Counted from the stretch's first letter, positions 26,710 to 37,232 are shown. The stretch: 47,490 nucleotides of DNA from CAYVUM01 sp964619055 (GCA_964619055.1 CAZUDB010000025.1:1-47490); one strand, 5' to 3'. Program-made: numbers and translations. The notes: generated from the sequence alone by a model not told the origin.

Positions 26710-27297
26710 TCAAACGATCGTGCACATCTCATGAAACGCCGGTCGCGGGCTTCGCGGATGCAATTTTGAATGGTCGCCATAACCGATGTTGCACAGAAAG
26801 TTGGATCGGATCGAGGTGCCAGCGAAAAACGCTTCGTCGACCTTGGCGTTGTCGAAACCGGACATGGGTCCGCAATCCAGGCCCAGGGCTCGCGCCGCTA
26901 GAATAAAGTATGCGCCCTGCAGCGAGCCATTGCGAAACGACGTGGCATGGATCAAGGCGTCGTTGCCCACGAACCAAGATCGGGCATCTGTGTGCGGGTA
27001 GAGATCTGGGAGCTTTTCATGGAAGTCGAGATCATGGCCGATGATAGCCGTGGCTGGCGCCGCCATGGTCTTGTCGACGTTGCCCTCCGCAAGGCATGGC
27101 CTCAGCCGATCCTTGGCTTCCGGCGATATAACAAATACCATTCGAGCGGGCTGGCAATTGGCACTGGTGGGGCCCATCGTGGTCAAGGACCAGATTTCAC
27201 GCAGCAAATTCTCGCTTACGGGCCGACCGTCCCACGCCACGTGTGTGCGTGCGTTGCGAAACAGGATATCGAGGGCCGAATCATCGATGGCGGCCAT
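26710..27297 (-). CDS. Nitroreductase family protein, RutE/HadB-like
   Basis: A flavin-dependent reductase of 195 residues. It carries ARTHVAWDGRPVSENLLREI, MGPTSANCQPARMVFV, and GAYFILAARALGLDCGPMSG followed by FDNAKVDEAFF. These match RutE/HadB, which reduces malonic semialdehyde in pyrimidine breakdown; no other rut gene is present, so the substrate is open. ATG 27295-27297 has GAAGGGAG 5 nt upstream, preceded by a run of nine A. It lies between nifU and tsaB. Confidence 0.93.
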   Translation of the reverse strand: MAAIDDSALDILFRNARTHVAWDGRPVSENLLREIWSLTTMGPTSANCQPARMVFVISPEAKDRLRPCLAEGNVDKTMAAPATAIIGHDLDFHEKLPDLYPHTDARSWFVGNDALIHATSFRNGSLQGAYFILAARALGLDCGPMSGFDNAKVDEAFFAGTSIRSNFLCNIGYGDHSKLHPRSPRPAFHEMCTIV

Positions 27298-27359
27298 GGC
27301 ACTCCCTTCGTTTTTTTTTGTCAGGTGCGCTGTTAACGCGGTAGTCCGCGAGGCGGTTG

Positions 27360-27905
27360 CTAAACTGACTGAACCGCCTGAACCTCCGGGACATAATAGC
27401 GCAGCATGTTCTCGATACCGTTCTTTAACGTCATCGTCGAACTGGGGCAACCGGAGCAGGCTCCACGCATGTGCAGGTAAACGACCCCGTCCTCGAAACC
27501 GCGAAAAACAATGTCCCCGCCATCTTGCGCCACAGCCGGCCGAACCCGCGTTTCGAGCAGCTCCCTAATCTGAGCCACGATTTCGGACTCGGCCTCTCCC
27601 GTCTCTGCGCCGTCGTCACCAATCACAGCCATCTCGTCGCCGGAGAGGTAATGATCCATGATCGCGCTCAGGATCATGGGCTTGATAACCTCCCAGCGGG
27701 TCTCCGTATCCTTGCTGACGGACACGAAATCGGCACCTAAGAATACCCCCTCGACGCCATCGACGGCGAACAAGCGAGTCGCAAGCGGGGACCGCTTAGC
27801 GTCCTCTTGCGATTCAAAGTGTGCCGTACCCTGGGACATCACCGCCCGACCGGGCAGAAACTTCAGTGTCGCCGGGTTCGGCGTTGTCTCGGTCTGAATG
27901 AACAT
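27360..27905 (-). CDS. nfuA: NifU-like Fe-S cluster scaffold protein
   Basis: Carries and delivers iron-sulfur clusters. The 181-residue protein has the Nfu N-terminal domain (MFIQTETTPNPATLKFLPG, then LFAVDGVEGVFLGADFVSV) and the C-terminal NifU domain with RPAVAQDGGDIVF and GACSGCPSSTMTLKNGI, where CxxC binds the cluster. ATG 27903-27905 has AAGG 8 nt upstream; an in-frame extension of 48 codons is not family-like. It could supply MiaB, whose radical-SAM chemistry needs such clusters. Confidence 0.93.
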   Translation of the reverse strand: MFIQTETTPNPATLKFLPGRAVMSQGTAHFESQEDAKRSPLATRLFAVDGVEGVFLGADFVSVSKDTETRWEVIKPMILSAIMDHYLSGDEMAVIGDDGAETGEAESEIVAQIRELLETRVRPAVAQDGGDIVFRGFEDGVVYLHMRGACSGCPSSTMTLKNGIENMLRYYVPEVQAVQSV

Positions 27906-28106
27906 ATGCCGACCTTCATCCGATGCCGTTTGAATATCAGACTGACGTAGTCGGGAAATGGGTCTCCCGTCTATCGCGATCAAGGGACGGTGACGGGATC
28001 GTCGACAGGAGCCCTCATTCGAATCTCCTATCGAGATCCGAAGCCGCAACGAAGCACGCCCGTGAAAACGCGGTCTTTCGGTGCGCGATAATCTTCAGAG
28101 GACCTC

Positions 28107-29105
28107 TTAACGAGGAAGGAAGCCGACGACGCGGTGAACCTCGTCCAGGACTGGCTCGGCGAGCGCGCGTGCTCTCTCGGCGCCTTGCCTTAGCACCGCA
28201 TCCACGGTGGCGGGGTCGGACATCAGGCGCGACATCTCTGTCGAAATCGGGGCAAATGACGCCACAGCCAAATCAGCCAAGTCAGTTTTGAAATCGGCAA
28301 ACGACGCGCCGGCATAGCGTGACAACACGCGGTCGCGCTCCTCGTCGGCGAGTGCGGCGTAAATCGAGAGCAGGTTTTCGGCCTCGGGCCGATCCTTCAG
28401 CCCATCGGGGCTGTCGGGAAGCGGCTCGGGGTCAGTCTTGGCTTTGCGGATTTTCAGGGCGATGGTGTCGGCATCGTCGGTCAGATTGATCCTGGAATAG
28501 TCGGAAGGATCAGACTTGCTCATCTTCTTGGTGCCGTCGCGCAACGACATTACCCTCGTGGCGGGGCCCAGGATCAACGGCTCGACCACCGGAAACGTCT
28601 CCACCTGGAAATCGTTGTTGAACTTCTGCGCGATGTCGCGGGTGAGTTCCAGATGCTGCTTCTGGTCCTCCCCCACGGGCACGTGGGTCGCTTTGTAGAG
28701 CAGGATGTCCGCTGCCATCAGGTTCGGATAGGCGAACAGGCCGACCGAGGCGTTTTCCTTGTGTTTGCCCGCCTTCTCTTTGAACTGGGTCATGCGGTTG
28801 AGCCAGCCCATGCGGGCGACGCAGTTGAAAATCCACGCCAGCTCGGCGTGGCCGGAGACGTGACTCTGGATGAAAAGGATGTGGGTGTTGGGATCAATGC
28901 CCGCCGCCATCACGGCCGCAGCCGTTTCCCGGGTCGAGGCCAGAAGATCAGCGGGTTCCTGCCAGGCGGTAATGGCGTGCAGATCAACGACACAGAAAAG
29001 GCACTCGAACTCCGCCTGCAACCGTGCCCAATTCCGGATGGCACCAAGATAGTTGCCAAGGTGCAGGTGTCCAGTGGGCTGGATGCCCGAGAAAATACGC
29101 GTCAT
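28107..29105 (-). CDS. trpS: Tryptophanyl-tRNA synthetase
   Basis: A class I synthetase of 332 residues, normal in length. The HIGH-like motif is PTGHLHLGNYLGAIRNW and the KMSKS motif is KKMSKSDPSDYSRI. AYPNLMAADILLYKATHVPVG and GEDQKQHLELTRDIAQKFN are typical of bacterial TrpRS. The start MTRIFSGIQPTG matches the family. murJ ends 84 bp upstream. Confidence 0.97.
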   Translation of the reverse strand: MTRIFSGIQPTGHLHLGNYLGAIRNWARLQAEFECLFCVVDLHAITAWQEPADLLASTRETAAAVMAAGIDPNTHILFIQSHVSGHAELAWIFNCVARMGWLNRMTQFKEKAGKHKENASVGLFAYPNLMAADILLYKATHVPVGEDQKQHLELTRDIAQKFNNDFQVETFPVVEPLILGPATRVMSLRDGTKKMSKSDPSDYSRINLTDDADTIALKIRKAKTDPEPLPDSPDGLKDRPEAENLLSIYAALADEERDRVLSRYAGASFADFKTDLADLAVASFAPISTEMSRLMSDPATVDAVLRQGAERARALAEPVLDEVHRVVGFLPR

Positions 29106-29189
29106 GGTCGGCTCGGAAGGATCATTAAGGTGAATGGGAGCGGCTGTAAGAGCCCAAGCGCGCCTTATGGCCCTGGATGCTGATCCTGG

Positions 29190-30743
29190 TCAAGCCGCCG
29201 GCACCGAACGCTTCAGAGCCGACAGGTCGCGCAATCGAACTGCGCCCAACAGCAAGGCGACGAGCGCGAACGCAAGCAGGCCCGTTGCGACCAGCGCGGC
29301 AAGAGCCAGAAATCGCTGAACCTCGGTCCCGGCAAAGGCTCCCTGGAGGACCGTCTCCACGGCGACAAGGACCCCCGCCATCACCAGGCTCGCCGCCAAT
29401 ACACGCGGGGCACGGCGTCGCAACCGAAGATCGAGGCGGAGGTGACCACGGCGCAGCAGAATGGCCGTAAGCAGACCAGCGTTGATCCATCCCGACGCCG
29501 CCATGGCGATCGCGAGGCCAACGTGCAGGAACGGCCCCATCAGGATCAAGGCCAGGCCGATGTTGAAGACCATAGCGATCACAGAGACGACGACGGGTGT
29601 CACCGTGTCCTCTCGGGCAAAAAAGCCAGGGGCCAGGGCCTTTACCAGCATGAAGGCCGGCAGGCCCACGGCCATGGCGGACAGGGCCGCGGCCGTGGCC
29701 GCCGTTTCGGCCGCACCAAAGGCCCCACGTTCGAACAGCGATGCCACGATCGGCGTAGCGGACACGATCAAGGCCGCGGCCGCGGGAAGGGTCAAAAGCA
29801 GCGCGAATTCTAGCGCGCGGTTTTGGCTATCGTGGGCGCTGTCGGTCTCTCCGGCCCGGATCTGGCGCGACAACAGCGGCAACAACGCGGTGCTTACCGC
29901 AATACCGATCACGCCCAAGGGAAACTGGTTCAACCGATCCGCATAGAACAAGTAGGATACCGAGCCCGTCGGCAGGAACGACGCGATTACCGTGTCTACG
30001 ACCAGATTGAGTTGATAAGCACCTGCGCCTACCGCCACGGGCAAAGCTCGTTTCAGCAGCAGGCGGACCCGATCGGTCAGCCGTGGCCATTGCAACGGTG
30101 GAGCGATGCCGAGCCGGTGGGCATGCCAGACCAGCCAGCCCAACTGGGCCACGCCGGCCACCAACACGCCAAGCGACAGCGCATGGCCCGCGCTGGGCAG
30201 CCATTGTGTTGCCCCCAACAAGGCGGCGATCAGGCAAATGTTAAGCAGAATGGGTGTCGCCGCCGGCGTGGCAAAGCGACCGTGGGAGTTGAGAATGCCT
30301 GCAAACAGCGCCACGAGTGAGATGAAGAGGAGGTAGGGAAAGGTGATGCGGGCGAAAAGGACGGTGGCCGCAAGTTTCTCCGGGTCATCCACAAACCCAG
30401 GCGCAAATAGGCGCATCGCCCAAGGCATGACCAGTTCCATGACCATGACAAGTGCGAACAGGACCCAAAAGGAAACAGCCAGCGCCTCTCCGCTGAACTG
30501 GCGGGCTTTTTCGTTCCCCTCGGTCTCCACCAAACCGGCATAGATGGGCACAAAGGCAGCCGTGAACGCACCCTCTGCAAACAGGCGGCGAAACAGGTTG
30601 GGGAACTTAAAGGCGACGAAAAATGCATCCGCAATCGGCCCGGCGCCCAAAACAGCGGCGACAAGGATATCGCGAGCAAATCCGAAGATGCGGCTGACCA
30701 TCGTCAAACCGCCAACGGTGACGATGGCGCGGAGCAGAACCAT
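29190..30743 (-). CDS. murJ: Lipid II flippase MurJ
   Basis: A MOP-superfamily membrane protein that moves lipid II across the inner membrane. At 517 residues it has about 14 hydrophobic segments. Family features include RIFGFARDILVAAVLGAG near residues 18-35, DAFFVAFKFPNLFRRLFAEG, and FVPIYAG. The long central LLSRQIRAGETDSAHDSQNR loop and GFFAREDTVTPVVVS are also typical. It is placed between glnD and trpS on the same strand. Confidence 0.96.
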   Translation of the reverse strand: MVLLRAIVTVGGLTMVSRIFGFARDILVAAVLGAGPIADAFFVAFKFPNLFRRLFAEGAFTAAFVPIYAGLVETEGNEKARQFSGEALAVSFWVLFALVMVMELVMPWAMRLFAPGFVDDPEKLAATVLFARITFPYLLFISLVALFAGILNSHGRFATPAATPILLNICLIAALLGATQWLPSAGHALSLGVLVAGVAQLGWLVWHAHRLGIAPPLQWPRLTDRVRLLLKRALPVAVGAGAYQLNLVVDTVIASFLPTGSVSYLFYADRLNQFPLGVIGIAVSTALLPLLSRQIRAGETDSAHDSQNRALEFALLLTLPAAAALIVSATPIVASLFERGAFGAAETAATAAALSAMAVGLPAFMLVKALAPGFFAREDTVTPVVVSVIAMVFNIGLALILMGPFLHVGLAIAMAASGWINAGLLTAILLRRGHLRLDLRLRRRAPRVLAASLVMAGVLVAVETVLQGAFAGTEVQRFLALAALVATGLLAFALVALLLGAVRLRDLSALKRSVPAA

Positions 30744-30875
30744 TGACGAACTTCAGCATGAACCGGGCCCCGCAGACCGCCGGGCCATGGCTATCAATGA
30801 AGCACGTACCGGATGGCCGCTGCAATCCTCGGCCTGCAACCGGGGCACGTTTCGGGGCTAAGCCAAGGCGGAGCG

Positions 30876-33689
30876 CTATTCGGCGGCTATGCTGCCGGAC
30901 TTTTCGATGCGGGACGACACAACGGGCTCATTACCCGCAAGCGCTGGCGGCGCAATGGCCGCTCGAAGGTGGCGTTCGATTCGGCGGTGCTTAACCGGCT
31001 CACTAATCTTCAGCCCGAAGATGTCCTTGACGTAAAACACGTCCACAACCCGCTCACCGTATGTGGAAACGTGCGCAGACGACACCTGAAGGCCGAGGGC
31101 CGTGAGTGTTGACGCGACATCGTGGAGGAAACCCGGCCGGTCACGGCCATTAACTTCAATAACCGTGTGAGTCTGGCTGGCCTTGTTGTCCACGAACACT
31201 TTCGGTGGCACGGTGAACACGGACATGCGGCTCGGCAGCGCCTTGGATGCTTTGATCTTGAATTCGCGGGCAGGACGGATGCCGCCGGAAATGGCGGCTT
31301 CGATCCGCGCGCGCATGCGCTTCAGCCGTTCCTCCTCCGCGTACACCGCCCCCTGTTCGTCCTGAACGTGGAAAATGTCGAGCGCCATGCCGTGGGCCAG
31401 TGTGGTCGCCTTCGCATCGACGATGGACGCACCCGTCAACGCCATCGCACCGGCGAGGCGGCCGAAAAGGCCCGCGTGGTCCGGCGCATAGACCAGCACT
31501 TCAGTGGCGTCACGATCGGGCCGTTGGCGGGTCTGGACACACAACGAAAGGCCGTCCCGATCAACGGTTCGCATCATCCGAAAGTGCTCCGCGTGGGCAT
31601 CAGTATCGAAAGCCAGCCAATAATCCGCATAGCCCCGACCGATGTAAGCCTCCAGCTCCGCGCTATCCCAGTCCGCCAGTCGCTCCCGCAGCCGGGCCTT
31701 TGCAACGTCGACGCGCACCGTTCGCCTTTGCAGCGGCTGGCCACCGGTCATCTCGACAGCTTCCAGGGCTCGGTAGTAAAGCTCGGACAGCAGGTTTTCT
31801 TTCCAGCCGTTCCAGATACCGGGACCAACCGCGTCGATATCGACCCCGGTCAGCACCAGGAGCATGCGCAGCCGCTCCGGTGATTGCACGATGTCGACAA
31901 AGTCCGACACAGTTTTGACGTCATCGATATCTCGCTTGAAGGCAACGCGGCTCATGAGCAGGTGCCAACGCACCAGCCACGCGACCGTCTCCGTTTCCCA
32001 ATCGCCGAGCCCGAGCCTCGGCGCCAACTCGAGCGCGATGTTGGCCCCAATCTCAGAGTGATCACCGCCGCGGCCCTTTCCGATGTCATGCAGCAACACG
32101 GCCAAGTACAATGCGCGCCGGGCATGGATCTCGCCAATGACGCTGGACGCCGTCGGGTGGCGGTCCATGAGCGCCCCCTGCTCGATCCGATGCAACAACC
32201 CGATACAGTGGATGGAATGCTCGTCCACCGTGTGGACGTGGTACATGTCGTACTGCATCTGGGCAACGACCCGCCCGAACTCCGTAATGAAGCGTCCGAA
32301 AACGCCAGATTCATTGAGGCGCCGGAGCGTCTTGTCCGGTGCCTTGTCGGAGGTCAGCATCTCCAGGAAAAGCCGGTTGGCCTCGGGATTGGCTCGCATC
32401 TCCGGCCCAATCTGCCTGAGGTTCTGAGTCACCTGGCGAAGCGCATGGGGATGGATGTCGAGCCCATAGCGCTGCGCCTCCCAAAACAGGCGCAGCATTT
32501 TCACCGGATCATCGGCAAACGAGGTAGCGGAGGTGATGTTCAGGCGGTCGCCATCCAGCGCGAAACCATTGGGACGACGCCGCAACAGTGAAATGGACGG
32601 CAACTTGAAGCGACGGCGGCGTTTTTTGTGGTCTTCCTCTAGGACCGCACACAGCACGCGCGTCAAATCGCCAACCGTTTTTGTGATAAGAAAGTAGTGT
32701 TTCATGAACCGCTCGACGCCGCGCTGACTGTTGCTGTCGCGGTAGCCGAGACGGCGGGCAATCACGCCCTGAACATCGAACGTGAGCCGCTCCTCCGGTC
32801 GGCCGGTGACATAATGGAGGTGGCAGCGCACGGTCCACAGAAACGTCTGTGTCTGGCGGAAGTGGCGGGCGTCGGCGTGTGTAAAAATGCCGCGCTCCAC
32901 CAGCTCGTTCATGTCCTTGACCTGGTAGAGGTACTTGGCGATCCAGAACAGGGTCTGGAGGTCGCGAAGGCCGCCTTTGCCCTCCTTAATGTGCGGCTCG
33001 AGGACATAGCGGGAATCGCCCATCCGCCCATGGCGGGCGTCGCGCTCCGCCAGCTTCTGCTCCACGAACGACGTTTCCGTACCGGCCACGACCTCCTTGA
33101 AGAACCGGTGCTCAAACTCCGCATGGAGGGCGCGGTCGCCCCAAAGCCAACGCGATTCAAGCAGACAAGTGCGGATGGTTAAGTCCTTGCGAGCGCGTGC
33201 GAGGCAATCCTCGATCGTGCGCGTGGCATGACCGACCTTCAAGCCCAGGTCCCACAGCATGTAGAGGCAGAACTCCACAAGCGCCTCATGATCAGGTGTG
33301 CTGTTGGGGGGCAGCAAGAACAGGATATCGATGTCGGAGAAGGGGGACAGCTCCGCACGACCGTACCCGCCGGTAGCCACAACCGACATCTGCTGCTGGC
33401 CACGGGCGCAGGCCGCCGGGTAAACGTGCTTGGCCGCGAAGTCATAGATCTGGCGAATCAGCTGATCGACGAGAAAGGCGTCGGCGGCAACGACGATGGA
33501 GCCGTCAATCCGCTCCTCCTCGAAGCGGCGGCGAATCTCGCTGACACCGCGGTAGAGGGCCGCTTTGAAAATCTGAACAAAATGACTTCGGGTGGCCGGC
33601 GAATAGCCGGTCCAGCACACCTGCTCGTCCAGCTCACCGGCGAGCGCCCTGCGATCGATGATGACCCGAGGTCGATCGATTTTCAGCAT
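30876..33689 (-). CDS. glnD: [Protein-PII] uridylyltransferase / uridylyl-removing enzyme
   Basis: The primary nitrogen sensor, which modifies PII proteins in response to glutamine. The 937-residue protein has a nucleotidyltransferase domain with GGYGRAELSPFSDIDILFLL near residues 110-130. An HD domain near residues 500-620 carries VLLHDIGKGRGGDHSEIG. Two C-terminal ACT domains follow (VYAPDHAGLFGRLAGAMALT and EVNGRDRPGFLHDVASTLTA). No glnB or amtB lies in the window. murJ follows after 132 bp and mutS lies 100 bp upstream on the same strand. Confidence 0.97.
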   Translation of the reverse strand: MLKIDRPRVIIDRRALAGELDEQVCWTGYSPATRSHFVQIFKAALYRGVSEIRRRFEEERIDGSIVVAADAFLVDQLIRQIYDFAAKHVYPAACARGQQQMSVVATGGYGRAELSPFSDIDILFLLPPNSTPDHEALVEFCLYMLWDLGLKVGHATRTIEDCLARARKDLTIRTCLLESRWLWGDRALHAEFEHRFFKEVVAGTETSFVEQKLAERDARHGRMGDSRYVLEPHIKEGKGGLRDLQTLFWIAKYLYQVKDMNELVERGIFTHADARHFRQTQTFLWTVRCHLHYVTGRPEERLTFDVQGVIARRLGYRDSNSQRGVERFMKHYFLITKTVGDLTRVLCAVLEEDHKKRRRRFKLPSISLLRRRPNGFALDGDRLNITSATSFADDPVKMLRLFWEAQRYGLDIHPHALRQVTQNLRQIGPEMRANPEANRLFLEMLTSDKAPDKTLRRLNESGVFGRFITEFGRVVAQMQYDMYHVHTVDEHSIHCIGLLHRIEQGALMDRHPTASSVIGEIHARRALYLAVLLHDIGKGRGGDHSEIGANIALELAPRLGLGDWETETVAWLVRWHLLMSRVAFKRDIDDVKTVSDFVDIVQSPERLRMLLVLTGVDIDAVGPGIWNGWKENLLSELYYRALEAVEMTGGQPLQRRTVRVDVAKARLRERLADWDSAELEAYIGRGYADYWLAFDTDAHAEHFRMMRTVDRDGLSLCVQTRQRPDRDATEVLVYAPDHAGLFGRLAGAMALTGASIVDAKATTLAHGMALDIFHVQDEQGAVYAEEERLKRMRARIEAAISGGIRPAREFKIKASKALPSRMSVFTVPPKVFVDNKASQTHTVIEVNGRDRPGFLHDVASTLTALGLQVSSAHVSTYGERVVDVFYVKDIFGLKISEPVKHRRIERHLRAAIAPPALAGNEPVVSSRIEKSGSIAAE

Positions 33690-33789
33690 TCGGTACTACA
33701 ACCCCGAAGAGAACCCCAACGCAAGTGAGCGGCCAGATGCCTTGGCTCCCTTGTAGCCAAGTTCTACGGCCGCTATTCCCCGACTTCGT

Positions 33790-36561
33790 TTATTTGGCTG
33801 GTGCCAGCCTAATTTTCCATTTGTAAATGAGATCCAATGCTGCACGAGGTGTCAACGCATCCACATCCGTACCCCTCAGGTCGGTCACGACCTCGGCCGC
33901 GGCAGGTGTCATGCCCAGCTCAATCGCGGCGGTTTCGTCCACTGTAGCCGCTATGGAAGTTCGATTCACCGCCGCGAACAGGGGTAGGTCATCGGCAAGG
34001 CGCGATACAGCCGAGGAGGCATCGCCCGCCTCCAACGTCGCAAGCACCGCCTCCGCCCGCTCGACAACAGCCGTCGGAAGGCCGGCAAGGCGGCCCACAT
34101 GGATACCATAGGAGCGGTCGGCCGCACCCGGCGCCACCTCGTGCAGGAACACGACCTCGCCCTGCCATTCCTTGACCCGCATAGTGTGGCAGGATAGATG
34201 GTCGAGCCGTGCGGCAAGCGCGGTCAACTCATGGTAATGGGTGGCGAAAAGTGCTCGACAACGATTGACATCATGGAGCTGTTCGACGACCGCCCAGGCG
34301 ATTGATAAGCCATCAAAGGTGGCGGTGCCGCGCCCGATCTCATCGAAGACCACCAGCCCACGGGCACCAGCTTGATTGAGGATCGCTGCCGTCTCCACCA
34401 TTTCGACCATAAAAGTGGAACGACCGCGCGCGAGTTCGTCACCAGCGCCGACACGAGAGAACAGGCGATCGACGATCCCGATCCGTGCCTGTTCCGCCGG
34501 CACGAACGATCCTGCCTGGGCCAACACAACAATCAGCGCGGTCTGGCGCAAGAATGTACTTTTTCCAGCCATGTTGGGACCGGTCAGCAGCCAAAGCCGC
34601 TGGCTCGGCGCCAAACGGCAATCGTTCGGAACGAATGGTCCGACCTCATCGGCCTGAAGTGCCGCCTCCACCACTGGATGGCGCCCGGCCACGATCTCCA
34701 GCTCCGCACTGTCGTCGACCACCGGCCGGCACCAGCGCGCCTCTATGGCAAGCGTCGCCAGTGCGCTCGCCACATCCAGTTCGGCCAATGCCGCGGCGGT
34801 CGCTGCCACGGCATCGGCCGACGCCAGCACATGGGCAACCAACTCCGCGTAGACCGCCTGCTCGATGGCCAGCGCCTGATCGGCGGCGCGGGTGATACGC
34901 TGCTCCAGCTCCCCCAACTCAACGGTGGTGAAACGAAGCACACTGGCGAGCGTCTGGCGGTGAATGAAATCCTCGCTGTCCAGCAGGGCCTGACCGTGTT
35001 TGGCGGTGACCTCCACGTAATAGCCGAGCACGTTGTTGTGGCGGATCTTCAAGCCCGCGACACGAGTGGCCCCAGCATAGCGTGCTTGCATATCGGCGAT
35101 TACGCGGCGGCTGTCGTCGCGAAGGCTGCGCTGCCCATCGAGCTCCGCGCTATGGCCAGCGGCGACGAAACCGCCATCGCGCACCGACACCGGCAGATCG
35201 GGACCCAGTGCCGCCGCCAGCCGATCGACCAACGCACCGTGATCACCGAGCGCATGCACCGTATCCGCAAGCCCCGGCGGCACACCAAGCGCCACCGCTA
35301 CGCCCCCGCCTGCCTGAGCGAATCGCGTCCCCAGCTCGGCCGCCGCCACGAGCGCATCGCGCACGGCAGCGAGGTCGCGGGGGCCGCCCCGATCCACGCT
35401 TAGTCGGGACAACGCGCGCTCCACGTCGGGGCAACGCTTCAAAACGCTCCGGACATCCGAGCAGAGCACCTCGTCGTCGACAAACGCCTGGACGGCATCG
35501 AGCCGGTTGGCGATCCGGGCCGGATCGGTGAGTGGCGCGGTCAAACGGGCGCCAAGCAGACGAGCACCAGAGCCCGTGACAGTCCGGTCGACTGTGGCGA
35601 GCAGGCTGCCCTGCCGTTCTCCGCCCAGGGTCCTCATCAGCTCAAGATTGCGGCGCGTCGCCGCGTCAATGACCATGAGCTGGCCGGTGCGGTAGGCCTT
35701 TGGCGGGTTCAAGCGCGGCAAGCGGCCTTTTTGCGTCAGGTCAACATAGTCGACGAGCGCGCCGAGGGCGGCGATCTCAGCCCGCTCGAAGATCCCAAAT
35801 GCATCCAAGCTCGCCACCTTAAACAGAGCCTTCAGGCGACGCTCCCCGTTTATGCTGTCGAACCGGCTGCCGGGGAGCGGGGTCAGCCGATCACGCTGCC
35901 CGCCCCAAACCTGGCTCATGTCGTCACGCTGCAGCAAGGTCTCGGGCATCACCAACTCACCCGGCTCCAATCGAGCCAGAGCAGCACCAAGGTCCGCAGC
36001 GGTGACGGCTTCGGCGTGCAAGCTGCCGGTGGAGATATCGACCCAGGCCAAGCCGAAGCCGCCGGAGGCGCAGGCCAGGGCCGCAAGATAATTGTTGCGC
36101 CGACTTTCGAGCAGGCCATCCTCGGTCAACGTGCCCGCTGTGACCACGCGCACGACAGCGCGCGCGACCGGTCCCTTGTGGCCCCGCTTACGCGCCGCTT
36201 CGGGATCCTCCGTCTGCTCACAAACTGCGACCCGGTGGCCAGCACGGATCAGCCGTGCCAGGTAGCTTTCATGACTGTGGGCCGGGACGCCGCACATGGG
36301 GATGTCCGCACCGGCGTGGCGACCGCGCTTCGTTAAGGCGATGTCCAGAGCAGCGGCCGCGATCTCCGCGTCCGCAAAGAACAGCTCGTAAAAATCACCC
36401 ATTCGGTAGAAGAGCAACTCGTTGGGATGATCGCGCTTGATGGCCAGATACTGCGCCATCATCGGGGTCAGGACGTCGGACTCCCGCGCCCCGTCACGGC
36501 GCGCAGACGGCGGCGGTCGATCCGGTGACGCCGGTCCCGGTGCTGCAGCCATTTCGGACAT
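33790..36561 (-). CDS. mutS: DNA mismatch repair protein MutS
   Basis: Recognises mismatches and starts repair. The 923-residue protein has a Pro/Ser/Arg-rich 30-residue start, then the mismatch-binding domain with FYRMGDFYELFFADAE (Phe-x-Glu form). The ATPase has Walker A TGPNMAGKSTFLRQ, FMVEMVETAAILNQAG, Walker B VVFDEIGRGTATFDGLSIAW and FATHYHELTALAARL. It is slightly longer than the usual 850-900. Its promoter must lie in the 167-bp divergent gap shared with the small plus-strand gene at 36729. Confidence 0.97.
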   Translation of the reverse strand: MSEMAAAPGPASPDRPPPSARRDGARESDVLTPMMAQYLAIKRDHPNELLFYRMGDFYELFFADAEIAAAALDIALTKRGRHAGADIPMCGVPAHSHESYLARLIRAGHRVAVCEQTEDPEAARKRGHKGPVARAVVRVVTAGTLTEDGLLESRRNNYLAALACASGGFGLAWVDISTGSLHAEAVTAADLGAALARLEPGELVMPETLLQRDDMSQVWGGQRDRLTPLPGSRFDSINGERRLKALFKVASLDAFGIFERAEIAALGALVDYVDLTQKGRLPRLNPPKAYRTGQLMVIDAATRRNLELMRTLGGERQGSLLATVDRTVTGSGARLLGARLTAPLTDPARIANRLDAVQAFVDDEVLCSDVRSVLKRCPDVERALSRLSVDRGGPRDLAAVRDALVAAAELGTRFAQAGGGVAVALGVPPGLADTVHALGDHGALVDRLAAALGPDLPVSVRDGGFVAAGHSAELDGQRSLRDDSRRVIADMQARYAGATRVAGLKIRHNNVLGYYVEVTAKHGQALLDSEDFIHRQTLASVLRFTTVELGELEQRITRAADQALAIEQAVYAELVAHVLASADAVAATAAALAELDVASALATLAIEARWCRPVVDDSAELEIVAGRHPVVEAALQADEVGPFVPNDCRLAPSQRLWLLTGPNMAGKSTFLRQTALIVVLAQAGSFVPAEQARIGIVDRLFSRVGAGDELARGRSTFMVEMVETAAILNQAGARGLVVFDEIGRGTATFDGLSIAWAVVEQLHDVNRCRALFATHYHELTALAARLDHLSCHTMRVKEWQGEVVFLHEVAPGAADRSYGIHVGRLAGLPTAVVERAEAVLATLEAGDASSAVSRLADDLPLFAAVNRTSIAATVDETAAIELGMTPAAAEVVTDLRGTDVDALTPRAALDLIYKWKIRLAPAK

Positions 36562-36728
36562 CTCATGACAGTATCAAGGCCGACGGCAGGAGGCCAGAGA
36601 CACGCCATTGCTTGCATTGGAACGACCGAGCAACCGTTGGGTACTGGCGCCGCCCCGGCGTTGAGCGCACAATCGATGTGGTATTTTGAGCGAACCGATG
36701 CCGGCGTCCGAAGAGCAAAGGTGACGAC

Positions 36729-37232
36729 ATGCCCTCCGAGAATTCCACCACCCGTTGCCCCGAAGTGGTCGGCCTGTTGCCCGATCGGTCCACGTTCGAT
36801 GCCTGCATTTCCGAGCTCGCCGAAGCGGGGTTTGCTCACGCGGACCTATCCGTCCTCGCCAGCCACGAATCGATCGATGCCGCCGAACCGCCAGGGCAAT
36901 CGTGGCGCGATGTCCTGACCGCGCTCACGGGCGAGGTCCGGTTCGAAGCGCCATTGGTGGCCTCCGGCGCGATCCTCTATGCTGGCGGACCGACGATGGC
37001 GGTCGTCGCCGGCGCCGGCGCGTTGGGGCTTGCCGTGGGCAGCGTTGCGCTACGTGAGGCCCTCGACAGCGTCACCGCCCGCCCCCATACCGAGGCGTTC
37101 GCCAAAGCCCTGGAGCAAGGCAGCGTCGCCCTCTGGGTGAGGGTCGAGACTCCGGAACGGGAGGAGCTCGCTAGCGACATCATGACCCGTCTCGGCGCCA
37201 CCGGGGTCCACACCACCGATCCCGACGATTGA
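36729..37232 (+). CDS. Hypothetical protein with central hydrophobic segment (general stress protein-like N-terminus)
   Basis: A 167-residue protein of unknown function. The N-terminal half (CPEVVGLLPDRSTFDACISE, then LAEAGFAHADLSVL) has the pattern of the YflT/general-stress-protein fold. A Gly/Ala-rich hydrophobic stretch (about 76-108, with AVVAGAGALGLAVGSVALRE) could insert in a membrane. A second alpha/beta half (SVALWVRVETPEREELASDI, then MTRLGATGVHTTD) resembles the repeat that often follows in such proteins. AGGTGA lies 5 nt before the ATG. It is divergent from mutS. Confidence 0.8.
   Translation: MPSENSTTRCPEVVGLLPDRSTFDACISELAEAGFAHADLSVLASHESIDAAEPPGQSWRDVLTALTGEVRFEAPLVASGAILYAGGPTMAVVAGAGALGLAVGSVALREALDSVTARPHTEAFAKALEQGSVALWVRVETPEREELASDIMTRLGATGVHTTDPDD

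Noticed and set aside
27312..27320. T9 tract as an intrinsic terminator
   Set aside because: It is T on the plus strand, where no transcription unit ends, and no GC stem precedes it. On the minus strand it is an A-run before the nitroreductase ribosome site.
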